Shown piece after piece: positions 43,840 through 52,816 of a stretch of 54,922 nucleotides of DNA; the stretch's first letter is position 1; every line of letters starts with the position of its first letter. Below the pieces are notes generated by a model. The model did no database searches. It was not told the origin of the DNA and was given only the letters and a program-made list of their open reading frames with translations. Both the position numbers and the translations under genes were made by a program. Source of the stretch: Novosphingobium sp. (GTDB lineage Bacteria; Pseudomonadota; Alphaproteobacteria; Sphingomonadales; Sphingomonadaceae); assembly GCA_031285165.1 (NCBI GenBank), contig JAITWR010000189.1, positions 1-54,922 on the forward strand, given 5' to 3'.

Positions 43840-44465
43840 TGGCCGAAGCCGACATCGGCACGCCGGCGGGAGCGAGGGCGCAACTGCTCGACACGGCGAG
43901 TACGATCATGCGCGAAGGCGATGTGATCGACATCTCGCTGTCCGAGCTGTCGCTGCGCTCCGGCCTCAATTCGGCGCTGGTGAAATACTACTTCGGCAAC
44001 AAGGCGGGGCTGCTCAAGGCGCTGCTCGATCGCGACTGGCAGGCGATCGTCACCAGCGTCGATGCCCTGGTCAAGAAAGACGGCTGGGGGCCTGAGGCGA
44101 AGCTGAGGCGGCACATCTCCAAAGTCGTCGACACCTTCTACCAGGTGCCCTACCTCAACCGCCTGACGATGCGGCTGGTGCGCGAGAGCGACGATGCCGA
44201 GGCGCGGCGCATCGCCGCTTCCTACCTCTCGCCGATGTACCGCGCCTACGAGGCGCTGATCGACGAGGGCGTGACGGCGGGGGTGTTCCGCCCGGTCGAT
44301 CCGCAACTGTTCTATTTCACCGTCACCGGCGCGGTCGACAGGTTCTTCTCGGCGCGGCTCGTACTCAAGCATTGTTTCGGCCAGGACACATTGACCGAGG
44401 AACTGCGCGACCGCTATCGCGAACATACCATCGACATCATCATGGCAGGCATCCTTGCGCGCTGA
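43839..44465 (+). CDS. TetR family transcriptional regulator
   Basis: N-terminal HTH ISLSELSLRSGLNSALVKYYFGNKAGLLKALLDRDW; TAATG overlap with preceding SDR. Confidence 0.85.
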   Translation: MAEADIGTPAGARAQLLDTASTIMREGDVIDISLSELSLRSGLNSALVKYYFGNKAGLLKALLDRDWQAIVTSVDALVKKDGWGPEAKLRRHISKVVDTFYQVPYLNRLTMRLVRESDDAEARRIAASYLSPMYRAYEALIDEGVTAGVFRPVDPQLFYFTVTGAVDRFFSARLVLKHCFGQDTLTEELRDRYREHTIDIIMAGILAR

Positions 44466-45336
44466 AAAACCGGACCGCTGGCATATCGGCATCATCGGCG
44501 GTACGGGCCTTGCCGACGGCATCGGCCTTGAGGACGCGCAGGAGATAGAAGTCTCCAGCCCTTTCGGCGAGCCGTCCGGCCCGGTCACGATGGCAAGGCT
44601 GGGCGGCGTGCGCTTCAGCTTTCTGGCAAGGCACGGGGCGGGCCACCGCATTCCGCCGGCCGAAGTGAACTACCGTGCCAACATCGACGTGCTGAAGCGC
44701 TGCGGTGTAACCGACGTGCTGGCGCTATCGGCTATCGGCTCGCTGCGCGAGGCCATGGCTCCCGGCCATTTCGTCGCGGTCGACCAGTTCATCGACCGGA
44801 CCGTGAGCCGCAGGCACAGCTTCTTCGGCCCCGGCCTCGTCGCGCATGTGAGCCTGGCTGACCCGGTCTGCCCCGGCCTGTCGGAGCTGGTCGCCGCTGC
44901 GGCCGGGCAGGCAGGCGCGACGGTGCATCGCGGCGGCTGCTATCTCGCCATGGAAGGTCCGCAGTTCTCGACCCGCGCCGAAAGCCGGCTCTACCGCGCG
45001 TGGGGTGCCGACGTGATCGGCATGACCGCCATGCCCGAAGCCCGCCTCGCGCGGGAGGCGGAACTGCCTTATGCGCTGCTCGGCATGGTCACCGATTACG
45101 ACGCCTGGCGCGAGGAGGAAAGCGGCGTCGAAGTCGACGAAATCCTCCGGGTGCTGCATGGCAATGCCACGACCGCACGCAATACCGTGCGTACGCTGGC
45201 GGCGTTGCTGCCCGATGCGCGGCCGCACAATCCGATCGATCGCGCGTTGCAGCACGCGTTCATAACCGCGCCCGCGGCGCGCGATCCGCAACTCGTCGCC
45301 AGGCTGGATGCAGTGGCGGGGCGGTTGCTGGGCTGA
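44455..45336 (+). CDS. MTA/purine phosphorylase family (S-methyl-5'-thioadenosine/thioinosine phosphorylase-like)
   Basis: IGIIGGTGL; FLARHGAGHRIPPAEVNYRAN; MEGPQFSTRAES; GMTAMPEARLAREAE. Confidence 0.88.
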   Translation: MRAEKPDRWHIGIIGGTGLADGIGLEDAQEIEVSSPFGEPSGPVTMARLGGVRFSFLARHGAGHRIPPAEVNYRANIDVLKRCGVTDVLALSAIGSLREAMAPGHFVAVDQFIDRTVSRRHSFFGPGLVAHVSLADPVCPGLSELVAAAAGQAGATVHRGGCYLAMEGPQFSTRAESRLYRAWGADVIGMTAMPEARLAREAELPYALLGMVTDYDAWREEESGVEVDEILRVLHGNATTARNTVRTLAALLPDARPHNPIDRALQHAFITAPAARDPQLVARLDAVAGRLLG

Positions 45337-46321
45337 CGGGTTTCATGGCGTGAACCCGGATCAGGTCTGCCAGCCCGTTGCGATCGACCGCCGCGCCATT
45401 CCTGGCGAAGCACGCGAGAGCCGCTGGCTTGCCGGCGACGGCCGTGCCGTTCGCCGGATCGACTGGGCGACTGCCGCAGGCGTTCCACGCGGTTCGCTGC
45501 TGTTCCTGCCGGGCCGCGCCGATTTCTACGAAAAGTACCTGGAAACCCTGAGCTATTGGCACGCGCGCGGCTGGCGGGTAACTGCGGCCGATTGGCGCGG
45601 ACAGGCTGGGTCGGGCCGTCTCGGCCTGGATGCCGTCACTGGCCACATCGACGATTTTGCGGTCTGGATTGCCGATCTTGCCGCCTTCTGGGCCGAATGG
45701 ATGCGCAATGTGCCGGGGCCGCATGTCATCGTAGGTCATTCGATGGGCGGGCATCTGGTCCTGCGTGCGCTGGCCGAGCGGAAAGTCGATCCGGTTGCGG
45801 CGATCGTCACCGCGCCGATGCTCGGCCTGCATCCCGGCTGCGTTCCGCCGGCATTGCTCCATGCCGCCGCACGGCTCATGGTTCGGCTGGGCGACCGGCG
45901 CCGACCGGCCTGGACGTGGAGCGAGAAACCCGGCGCGCTTCCCGCTGACCGCATTTCCCTGCTGACTCACGATCCTGCGCGTTATGCCGATGAGGCCTGG
46001 TGGCGCGAAGCGCGGCCCGAACTGGTCATGGGGCCCGGAAGCTGGGGCTGGATCGCGGCCGCGCTGGCTTCGATCCGTCTTCTGGCGCGGCCCGGCGCAT
46101 TGGAGAGCGTGAGAGTGCCGGTCCTGATCATTGCGAGCGACGCTGACCGGCTGGTCGATTTCGCCGGGACCGAGCGCGCGGCGCAGCGGCTGCCGCATGG
46201 CGAGATGCTGCGTTTCGGCACCGAGGCGCGCCATGAGATCTTGCGCGAGGTCGATCCGGTACGGGACAAGGCGCTGGCCGCGATCGACGCCTTCCTCGAT
46301 CGCGTGGCGCCTGCGGGCTGA
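45308..46321 (+). CDS. Alpha/beta hydrolase (lysophospholipase-like)
   Basis: VIVGHSMGGHLVLRAL nucleophile elbow; true start may be GTG near 45350. Confidence 0.82.
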   Translation: MQWRGGCWADGFHGVNPDQVCQPVAIDRRAIPGEARESRWLAGDGRAVRRIDWATAAGVPRGSLLFLPGRADFYEKYLETLSYWHARGWRVTAADWRGQAGSGRLGLDAVTGHIDDFAVWIADLAAFWAEWMRNVPGPHVIVGHSMGGHLVLRALAERKVDPVAAIVTAPMLGLHPGCVPPALLHAAARLMVRLGDRRRPAWTWSEKPGALPADRISLLTHDPARYADEAWWREARPELVMGPGSWGWIAAALASIRLLARPGALESVRVPVLIIASDADRLVDFAGTERAAQRLPHGEMLRFGTEARHEILREVDPVRDKALAAIDAFLDRVAPAG

Positions 46322-46322
46322 C

Positions 46323-47438
46323 ATGGGCGCGCGTTACGATATCGCCATCGTCGGCGCAGGCATTGCCGGCGCTTCGCTGGCTGCGGCGATCGGCAGCCGC
46401 GCGCGGGTTCTGCTCGTGGAGGCCGAAGATCGCCCCGGCTATCACGCCACCGGCCGCTCCGCCGCCTTCTGGACCGAAAGCTATGGCGGCCCGGGCGTGC
46501 AGCCGCTGACCACCGCGTCGGGGGCGTTCCTGCAAGACAATGGCTTTCTCAGCCCGCGCGGGGCGCTGACCATCGCCCGCGCAGGGCAGGAAGCCGGGCT
46601 GGAAGCCTTTGCCGCACGTTTCGCCACGCTTGGTGTGCGGGTCGAAATGCTCGGGCGGGCCGCGCTGGAGGATCGCATACCGGGATTGCGACCCGATTGG
46701 ACACAGGGGGCGCTCGAACCGGATTGCCGTGATATCGACGTTGCCGGCCTGCACCAGCACTATCTGGCCACGGCAGGCCGGGCGGGTGCCGATCTGTGGT
46801 GCTCGGCAAGGCTTGCGGCCGCGATCGCACAGGCCGGCGATTGGCGGGTCGTGCTTGCCGATGGCCGCGAGGCGTCGTCCACGGTGCTGGTCGACGCTGC
46901 GGGCGCCTGGGCCGATACCGTTGCCGGGCTGGCCGGGGTGCAGCCGCTCGGCATCCTGCCGCTGCGTCGCACGATCGCGCAGTTGCGCGTCGTCCCGGCG
47001 GTCCCGTCCCGGTTGCCGCTGGTGCTTGATCTGGCCGAGAAGTTCTATTTCAAGCCGGAAGCCGGCCGGCTCTGGTTGAGCCCGCATGACGAAACGCCCG
47101 GTCCGCCATGCGACGCCGCGCCCGAGGAGATCGATGTCGCAACCGCGATCGCCCGGCTGGAGGACGTGGTCGACTGGAACGTCGAGCGTGTCGAGCATCG
47201 CTGGGCCGGTCTGCGCAGCTTCGCGCCCGATCGGCTTCCGGTCTATGGCTTCGATCCTGCTTCGCCGCGTTTCTTCTGGTTTGCGGGACAGGGCGGCTTC
47301 GGTATCCAGACCGCACCGGCCGCCGCCGATCTTGCCGCAAGGCTTCTGCTGGATGAGCCGGGCGGCGCGGTCGATCCCCGGCCGTATGCGCCGTCGCGGT
47401 TTCGCGGCAGTGTAGGCGATCGCACTGGCTTGCGATAA
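46323..47438 (+). CDS. FAD-dependent oxidoreductase (DAO/glycine oxidase family)
   Basis: YDIAIVGAGIAGASLAAAI; GYHATGRSAAFWTESYG; HRWAGLRSFAPDRLPVYG. Confidence 0.88.
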   Translation: MGARYDIAIVGAGIAGASLAAAIGSRARVLLVEAEDRPGYHATGRSAAFWTESYGGPGVQPLTTASGAFLQDNGFLSPRGALTIARAGQEAGLEAFAARFATLGVRVEMLGRAALEDRIPGLRPDWTQGALEPDCRDIDVAGLHQHYLATAGRAGADLWCSARLAAAIAQAGDWRVVLADGREASSTVLVDAAGAWADTVAGLAGVQPLGILPLRRTIAQLRVVPAVPSRLPLVLDLAEKFYFKPEAGRLWLSPHDETPGPPCDAAPEEIDVATAIARLEDVVDWNVERVEHRWAGLRSFAPDRLPVYGFDPASPRFFWFAGQGGFGIQTAPAAADLAARLLLDEPGGAVDPRPYAPSRFRGSVGDRTGLR

Positions 47439-47448
47439 GCCCGGCGCC

Positions 47449-48378
47449 ATGAAAAGCTTGGCCACGCTGACGATGAACCCGACGATCGATGCGTCATACG
47501 ACGTGGATCGGATATTCCCCACGCACAAGATCCGCACGCATAACGAGCGTTACGATCCCGGCGGCGGCGGGATCAACGTTGCGCGGGTATTCAGCCGGCT
47601 GGGTGGGCCGGTGCGCTGCATCTACCTTTCGGGCGGGGCTACCGGCACCGCTTTCGATTCGCTGATCGACGGAAAGGGGCTGCCGCGCATTCGGATCGAA
47701 ATCGCAGAGTCGACCCGGATCGCGAGCGCCGTGCATGAAACCGGAACGGGCAAGGAATACCGCTTTACGCCCGCCGGACCGACGATCTCCGCCGAGGAAT
47801 GCGGCCGCTGTCTCGACGCACTGCGCGAGGTCCGCTGCGACTACCTGGTGGCGAGCGGATCGCTGCCTCCCGGTGTCCCGGCCGATTTCTATGCCGAGGC
47901 GGGCAGAATCATGCGCGAACGCGGCATCGCCTTCGTGCTCGACACTTCGGGAGACGCGCTCGCCGCGACGCTCGCGGAGGGTGGCGTGCATCTGGTCAAG
48001 CCCAGCGCCGGCGAACTGCGCAAGCTCACGGGCTGCGAACTCGCCACCACCGGGGAGATCGGCGCGGCGGCGATGGAACTGGTCCATTCCGGCCGGGCCG
48101 AACTGGTTGCGGTCACACTCGGCCACCTGGGCGCCGTGCTGGCGCGGGCCGAAGGCACGCTCTGCCTGCCCACGGTGAATATCGCGGCGCGCAGCTCGGT
48201 GGGGGCGGGTGACAGCTTCCTGGCCGCGATGGTCTTTGCGCTCGCCTCGGGGCGCGATCCGGTTGCGGCTTTCCGCTACGGCATCGCGGCCGGGGCGGCC
48301 TCGGTGCTCAATCCGGGCACGGGGCTTGCCCATCCCGAGGACATCGAGCGCCTATCGGGCATGGTCGCCGCCGCCTGA
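47449..48378 (+). CDS. PfkB-family hexose-phosphate kinase (1-phosphofructokinase/Pfk-2 like)
   Basis: TMNPTIDASYDVDRI; GGGGINVARVFSRLGG; SSVGAGDSFLAAMVFAL. Confidence 0.9.
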   Translation: MKSLATLTMNPTIDASYDVDRIFPTHKIRTHNERYDPGGGGINVARVFSRLGGPVRCIYLSGGATGTAFDSLIDGKGLPRIRIEIAESTRIASAVHETGTGKEYRFTPAGPTISAEECGRCLDALREVRCDYLVASGSLPPGVPADFYAEAGRIMRERGIAFVLDTSGDALAATLAEGGVHLVKPSAGELRKLTGCELATTGEIGAAAMELVHSGRAELVAVTLGHLGAVLARAEGTLCLPTVNIAARSSVGAGDSFLAAMVFALASGRDPVAAFRYGIAAGAASVLNPGTGLAHPEDIERLSGMVAAA

Positions 48379-50397
48379 CGCCGCGCGGGCACGGGCGCGG
48401 ATGAACTGGTAAATCTGGCCGACCTGCGCCTCCGTGAAAGCCGGGAAGCGCGGCATGCCCCTGGGCAGCAGCGCGCCTTCGTGGACCACGCTCCACAGCG
48501 CCGCGCGGTCCATGGCGATCCCCGATTCGCGCAAGTCCGGCCCCGGCGCCCCGGCGCTTTCCACGTCCTTGCCGTGGCAGCCGCCGCAGGAGATGTTGAA
48601 CAGCGTGCCGCCCGCGGCGACATCGGCGGGGGTCAGTTCGATCGAGGGATCGTCGAGCGGGTGGACCGTCTCGTCATAAGGTGCGGTGGGAGCGAGCCGG
48701 GCCTTGCCGTCGAGCCGGAAAGTCAGCAGCCGCCGCGGCTGGGCATTGTAGCGCCAGCCACTCGGCATGATGCCCATGGCATAGAAGTTCGATCCGCCCC
48801 AGCCGACCAGAACCGAGACGTATTGCGTGCCGCGCCACCGGTACGAGATCGGCGGCGCAATGATCCCCAATCCGGCATTGAAGCGCCACAGCACTTTGCC
48901 GTCGGCCGCGTCGTAGCCGGTCAGCCAGCCATCGGCGGTGCCCTGGAACACGAGATCGCCCGCGGTCGACAGCGTGCCGCCGTTCCACAGCCACTTGTGC
49001 CAGACTTCCCAGCGCCGGGTCTGCGTCACCGGATCCCAGGCGATCAGCGCGCCCTTCCCGTCCTGCGGATCGCCCGAGAATTCGGGCAGGGCTTTCACGC
49101 CCAGAAAGGTATCGGGCGCGCGTGTGTAGCGCATGCCGAGCTGCATGTAGGGAACGTAAACGAGGCCGGTGCGCGGGTTGAACGACATCGCCTGCCAGTT
49201 GTGCGCGCCCAGGCTCGACGGGTACATCAGCGTGCTGCCGGTTTCGTAGCGGATATCGGGCTTCTCGACGGGGCGGCCGGTCGCGGGGTCGATACGGTCG
49301 GCCCAGGTCGCCTTGCCGAGCTTTTCGGCCGAGATCAGCTTTCCGGCCTCGCGGTCGATGACATAGAAGAAGCCGTTGGTCGGCGCGTGCAGCAGCACCT
49401 TGCGCAGCTTGCCGTCGATCGTCAGCGTGGTGCTGACGATCCCCATGGTGGACTTGTAATCCCAGGCTTCGCGCGGGTTCTCCTGATAGTGCCAGATATA
49501 CCTGCCGGTATCCGCATCAAGCGCGACGATCGAGGCAAGGTAGAGGTTATCACCGCCGCCGGGGCTGCGCTTCTCCGGGGCATAAGGCCCCGAATTGCCT
49601 GTGCCGACGTAGATGCGGTTGAACTCCGGGTCGAACGTGATCCCATGCCAGGCGGTGCCGCCGGTGCCGGTTTTCCAATACTCGCCGTTCCAGGTCTTCG
49701 CCGCGGCTTCCATGGCGGGATCGCCCCCGTTGTTCTCCGGGCGGTTCTCCTCGGGGGTGCCGGGGACGGTATGGAAACGCCAGATCCGCTTGCCGGTCTT
49801 CTGGTCATAGGCGGTGACATAACCGCGCGAGCCCGAATCGCCGCCGCCCTGGCCGATGATCACCTTGCCGCGGAACACGCGCGGCGCGCCGGTGATCGTG
49901 CGGCGGTCATTGTGCTCGACCGTCTCGACGCTCCACAGTTCGTTGCCGTTTTTCGCATCGAGCGCGATCAGCCGGCCGTCGGTGGCACCGACGAAGACGC
50001 GCCCGTCGGCATAGGCAACGCCGCGATTCAGCGGGAAGATATAGGTCATTTTGGCGGGGTTGTGCTGCCATACCCGCGCCTCGTGCTTCCACAGCAGCTT
50101 TCCGGTTTCGACCGAGACTGCATAGACATCGGCAAAGCTGCCGGTGAAGTAGAGCACACCGTCGATTGCCAGCGGTGTCGCTTCGAGCGTCTGCTCGCCC
50201 GGCAGGTCGAGCGACCAGGCGAGACCGAGCCGGGCGACATTGCCGCGATCGATCTGGGCGAGATCGGCATAGCCCGCCTCGTCCGGCTGGCCGCCGTAGC
50301 CGGGCCAGTCGACATCGGCCGGGCCGGGCGTCGGCGCCTTGCCGGCGAGAGGCACGGCGGCGAGAGTGAGGGCCAGTGCCCCGATGAGCGCCCTCAC
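48352..50397 (-). CDS. PQQ-dependent alcohol dehydrogenase with C-terminal cytochrome c domain (quinohemoprotein)
   Basis: PQQ beta-propeller repeats (YDAADGKVLWRFNAG etc.); CGGCHG heme c motif. Confidence 0.92.
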   Translation of the reverse strand: MRALIGALALTLAAVPLAGKAPTPGPADVDWPGYGGQPDEAGYADLAQIDRGNVARLGLAWSLDLPGEQTLEATPLAIDGVLYFTGSFADVYAVSVETGKLLWKHEARVWQHNPAKMTYIFPLNRGVAYADGRVFVGATDGRLIALDAKNGNELWSVETVEHNDRRTITGAPRVFRGKVIIGQGGGDSGSRGYVTAYDQKTGKRIWRFHTVPGTPEENRPENNGGDPAMEAAAKTWNGEYWKTGTGGTAWHGITFDPEFNRIYVGTGNSGPYAPEKRSPGGGDNLYLASIVALDADTGRYIWHYQENPREAWDYKSTMGIVSTTLTIDGKLRKVLLHAPTNGFFYVIDREAGKLISAEKLGKATWADRIDPATGRPVEKPDIRYETGSTLMYPSSLGAHNWQAMSFNPRTGLVYVPYMQLGMRYTRAPDTFLGVKALPEFSGDPQDGKGALIAWDPVTQTRRWEVWHKWLWNGGTLSTAGDLVFQGTADGWLTGYDAADGKVLWRFNAGLGIIAPPISYRWRGTQYVSVLVGWGGSNFYAMGIMPSGWRYNAQPRRLLTFRLDGKARLAPTAPYDETVHPLDDPSIELTPADVAAGGTLFNISCGGCHGKDVESAGAPGPDLRESGIAMDRAALWSVVHEGALLPRGMPRFPAFTEAQVGQIYQFIRARARAASGGGDHAR

Positions 50398-51161
50398 AGC
50401 TTGAATCCTCCGCTCGCGTCGATCGTCTGCGCGGTGATCCAGCGGCCGAGCGGAGAAGCCAGCGCATAGACGATGTCGGCGATTTCCTCGGGCTGGCCGA
50501 AGCGCTTGAGCGCCGTGGCGTCGGTCACTTGCCTTGCCATCACCGGGTCGTCGGTGACGTGCCGGTTGGTTTCGCCGGCGGTGAAGCCGGGCGAGACGGC
50601 GTTCACGGTGATGCCGCGGTGGCCGAGTTCCTGCGCCAGAACGCGCGTGAAGGCTTCCACTGCCGCCTTGGCCATCGAATAGACGATGATCCCCGGATCG
50701 GTCAGCCGCGAGCCGGTGGAGGAGATGTTGATCACCCGGCCGTTGTCGCGGATGCGGTGGTACAGCGCCCGCGTCAGCAGGAAGGGGCCGCGGACATTGT
50801 TGGCGAAAGTCTGATCGTAGAGCGCCTCGCTGCTGTCGAGGATTGTCGCATAGTCGCCGCCGCCGATGTTGTTGACGAGGATGTCGATCCCCTTGTCGCC
50901 GACACGCCGGGTGAATTCCGCATCAAGCGCGGCGACGAGCTTCTCGATCTCGCCGGGATCGCCGATTCGCGCCTGGGCAGTGAAAGCCCGGCCGCCCGCG
51001 GCCTCGATCGCCTGCACCGTATCGGCTGCGGCCTGGTGGTTGCCGGCATAGTTCACTGCAACGATCGCTCCGGCCGCCGCCAGCCGTTCCGCCATGGCAC
51101 GGCCGATGCCGCGCCCTCCGCCCGTCACCAGTGCAGTCTTGCCGGCAAGATCCTGTTGCAT
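50394..51161 (-). CDS. SDR family oxidoreductase
   Basis: ALVTGGGRGIGRAMAERLAAAG; NISSTGSRLTDPGIIVYSMAKAAVEAFTR; stop overlaps start of PQQ dehydrogenase. Confidence 0.92.
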   Translation of the reverse strand: MQQDLAGKTALVTGGGRGIGRAMAERLAAAGAIVAVNYAGNHQAAADTVQAIEAAGGRAFTAQARIGDPGEIEKLVAALDAEFTRRVGDKGIDILVNNIGGGDYATILDSSEALYDQTFANNVRGPFLLTRALYHRIRDNGRVINISSTGSRLTDPGIIVYSMAKAAVEAFTRVLAQELGHRGITVNAVSPGFTAGETNRHVTDDPVMARQVTDATALKRFGQPEEIADIVYALASPLGRWITAQTIDASGGFKL

Positions 51162-51212
51162 TGTCCCGCTTTCCCTCTCTCCCGTCGGCCTGTCCGCAGG
51201 ATCGACGCAGGT

Positions 51213-51860
51213 TCAGGCGGCGATCGCGCGGCGGCAGAATTCCCAGATCTCGTCCGCCAGCCATTGCCCGCGGCCACTCGCCAGTCCCTCTCCCTCCATC
51301 AGCCATTCGGGGTGTACGGTCGTGGCGATCAGATTGTAGATCAGTGTCGCTTGTAGAACAGGATCGCAATTGCGTAGCTGTCCTGTTCGGATACCTTCGC
51401 TGATTTGTTCGGCAATGACTGCCAGCAGCGGCCGCAGCGCGCTTTCCAGTTCGGCCGGGCGCGACTCGGCGAGGCGCATGTGTTCGCGCACGATCGCCGA
51501 GGCCCGCCGCACGCCGATGCGGCCTTCGTTGCGGATTCCGCCCAGGACGAGATTGGCGATGATGAATGCGAGTCTGTTCACCGGATCGGGCAGCGCCGCC
51601 ATCTGTTCTTCGAAGAAGGCTGCCGCCTCGGCCAGCGTCTCGGCGAAAACGGCGACGACAAGGTCGTCCTTGCCCGCGAAGCGTTCGTAAAAGGCACGGC
51701 GGGCCAGACCCGAGCGCCTGAGCACCGCGCGAATGGTCAGCCCCTCAAGGCCTTCCTCCTCGAGCAGTTCGTTGGCGGCGGCAATGATTCTCCGCTTGCG
51801 CTGGCCGGGAGTGTCGTCGGGCGGATCGGGCTGAGAAACGTGTTCGGCTTGGCTTGCCAT
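51213..51860 (-). CDS. TetR/AcrR family transcriptional regulator
   Basis: HTH LTIRAVLRRSGLARRAFYERFAGKDDLVVAVFAE; start at MASQAEHVSQP. Confidence 0.88.
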   Translation of the reverse strand: MASQAEHVSQPDPPDDTPGQRKRRIIAAANELLEEEGLEGLTIRAVLRRSGLARRAFYERFAGKDDLVVAVFAETLAEAAAFFEEQMAALPDPVNRLAFIIANLVLGGIRNEGRIGVRRASAIVREHMRLAESRPAELESALRPLLAVIAEQISEGIRTGQLRNCDPVLQATLIYNLIATTVHPEWLMEGEGLASGRGQWLADEIWEFCRRAIAA

Positions 51861-51936
51861 GCAGTGCCGGTTACTCTTTCGTGCCGGTTTGGTCCAGCGG
51901 GGGACAGCGAAGAAAGCAGACGCAGCTCCGATCACA

Positions 51937-51966
51937 GGAAAACGCCGTTCTCAACGGCTGTTTTCC
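51937..51966 (-). terminator. Terminator-like hairpin downstream of 52056-52745
   Basis: GGAAAAC-GCCGTT-CTC-AACGGC-T-GTTTTCC on + strand; on the minus strand a GC stem followed by a T-rich arm. Confidence 0.45.
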
Positions 51967-52005
51967 CGGAGAGCCATCGACATACTGCAAGTTACCTGTA
52001 TCGAT

Positions 52006-52022
52006 TGTTGCGGAACGCAACA
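52006..52022. promoter_or_regulatory. Perfect inverted repeat, putative TetR operator
   Basis: TGTTGCG-GAA-CGCAACA upstream of the minus-strand tetR gene. Confidence 0.5.
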
Positions 52023-52055
52023 TGCGGTCGATGTGCCGACCGGCTTGCAATCACT

Positions 52056-52745
52056 CTAACGCCCGCACTTGCCTTCGCCGCGGCTGAAGCGGATCTCGCG
52101 GTCGTAGCGCTGGAGGACCAGCGCGCTGCCTTCGATCGCAAGCGGCTGGTGCGCGAAGGCGACCGTGCCGAGATCATTGGGCTCGAAACGCAGGCGCGCC
52201 TCGCTCGCCGTACCGGCAGTGATTGCGAAGCGCTCGCTCTCGAGATCGAAGACCGGCAGCAGCACCCGGATCGAAGCCACGTTCTCGCCGGGCTCCAGCG
52301 GTATGATGAGGCCGTCCTCGCTCATCTGGCGGGCGATCGTGCGGCCGTCCGCCAGAATCAGCATGACGTTGAAATATTGCCGGCTGATGCCCCGTGGCAG
52401 GTCCAGTGCGACGCGGAACTCGCCTGCCGGCGCCGGGCCTTCACCCACCAGTGAGAAACGCGCCGGGGTGACGGGATCGCTGGTGAGGTAGATGTGCCTC
52501 GTATCGCGTTCCCAGCGCCCTGCGGCGGTTTCGTCGACCGCGCCGTAGGACAGGACGTAGCGGAAGCGGCCGCCCGATTCGAGATGGAGCCCGCCCGCCA
52601 TTTCCATCGCGCTGCCGTCGTAGTCTCCGGCCAGGCACTCGTCGGCTGGCGACGGCGGCCCCGCTGCGGGCTGTGCGGCGGCGCCCGCCGCGAACAGGGC
52701 GAGGACGAGGGCGAGAGCAGGAGCAAGCAATGGCGAAGGCGACAT
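52056..52745 (-). CDS. Hypothetical exported protein
   Basis: 229 aa with signal peptide MSPSPLLAPALALVLALFAAGAAAQ; no family recognised by eye. Confidence 0.7.
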   Translation of the reverse strand: MSPSPLLAPALALVLALFAAGAAAQPAAGPPSPADECLAGDYDGSAMEMAGGLHLESGGRFRYVLSYGAVDETAAGRWERDTRHIYLTSDPVTPARFSLVGEGPAPAGEFRVALDLPRGISRQYFNVMLILADGRTIARQMSEDGLIIPLEPGENVASIRVLLPVFDLESERFAITAGTASEARLRFEPNDLGTVAFAHQPLAIEGSALVLQRYDREIRFSRGEGKCGR

Positions 52746-52816
52746 AGTATCTGGTCAGTGGTTCCCGATTGCGTCACCATGACCGAAACGGGGAACAAGA
52801 CAAGGGAGAACCAGCC

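Noticed and set aside
48481-50469. 662-aa plus-strand ORF opposite the PQQ dehydrogenase
   Set aside because: Antisense shadow; the minus strand carries clear PQQ propeller and heme c motifs.
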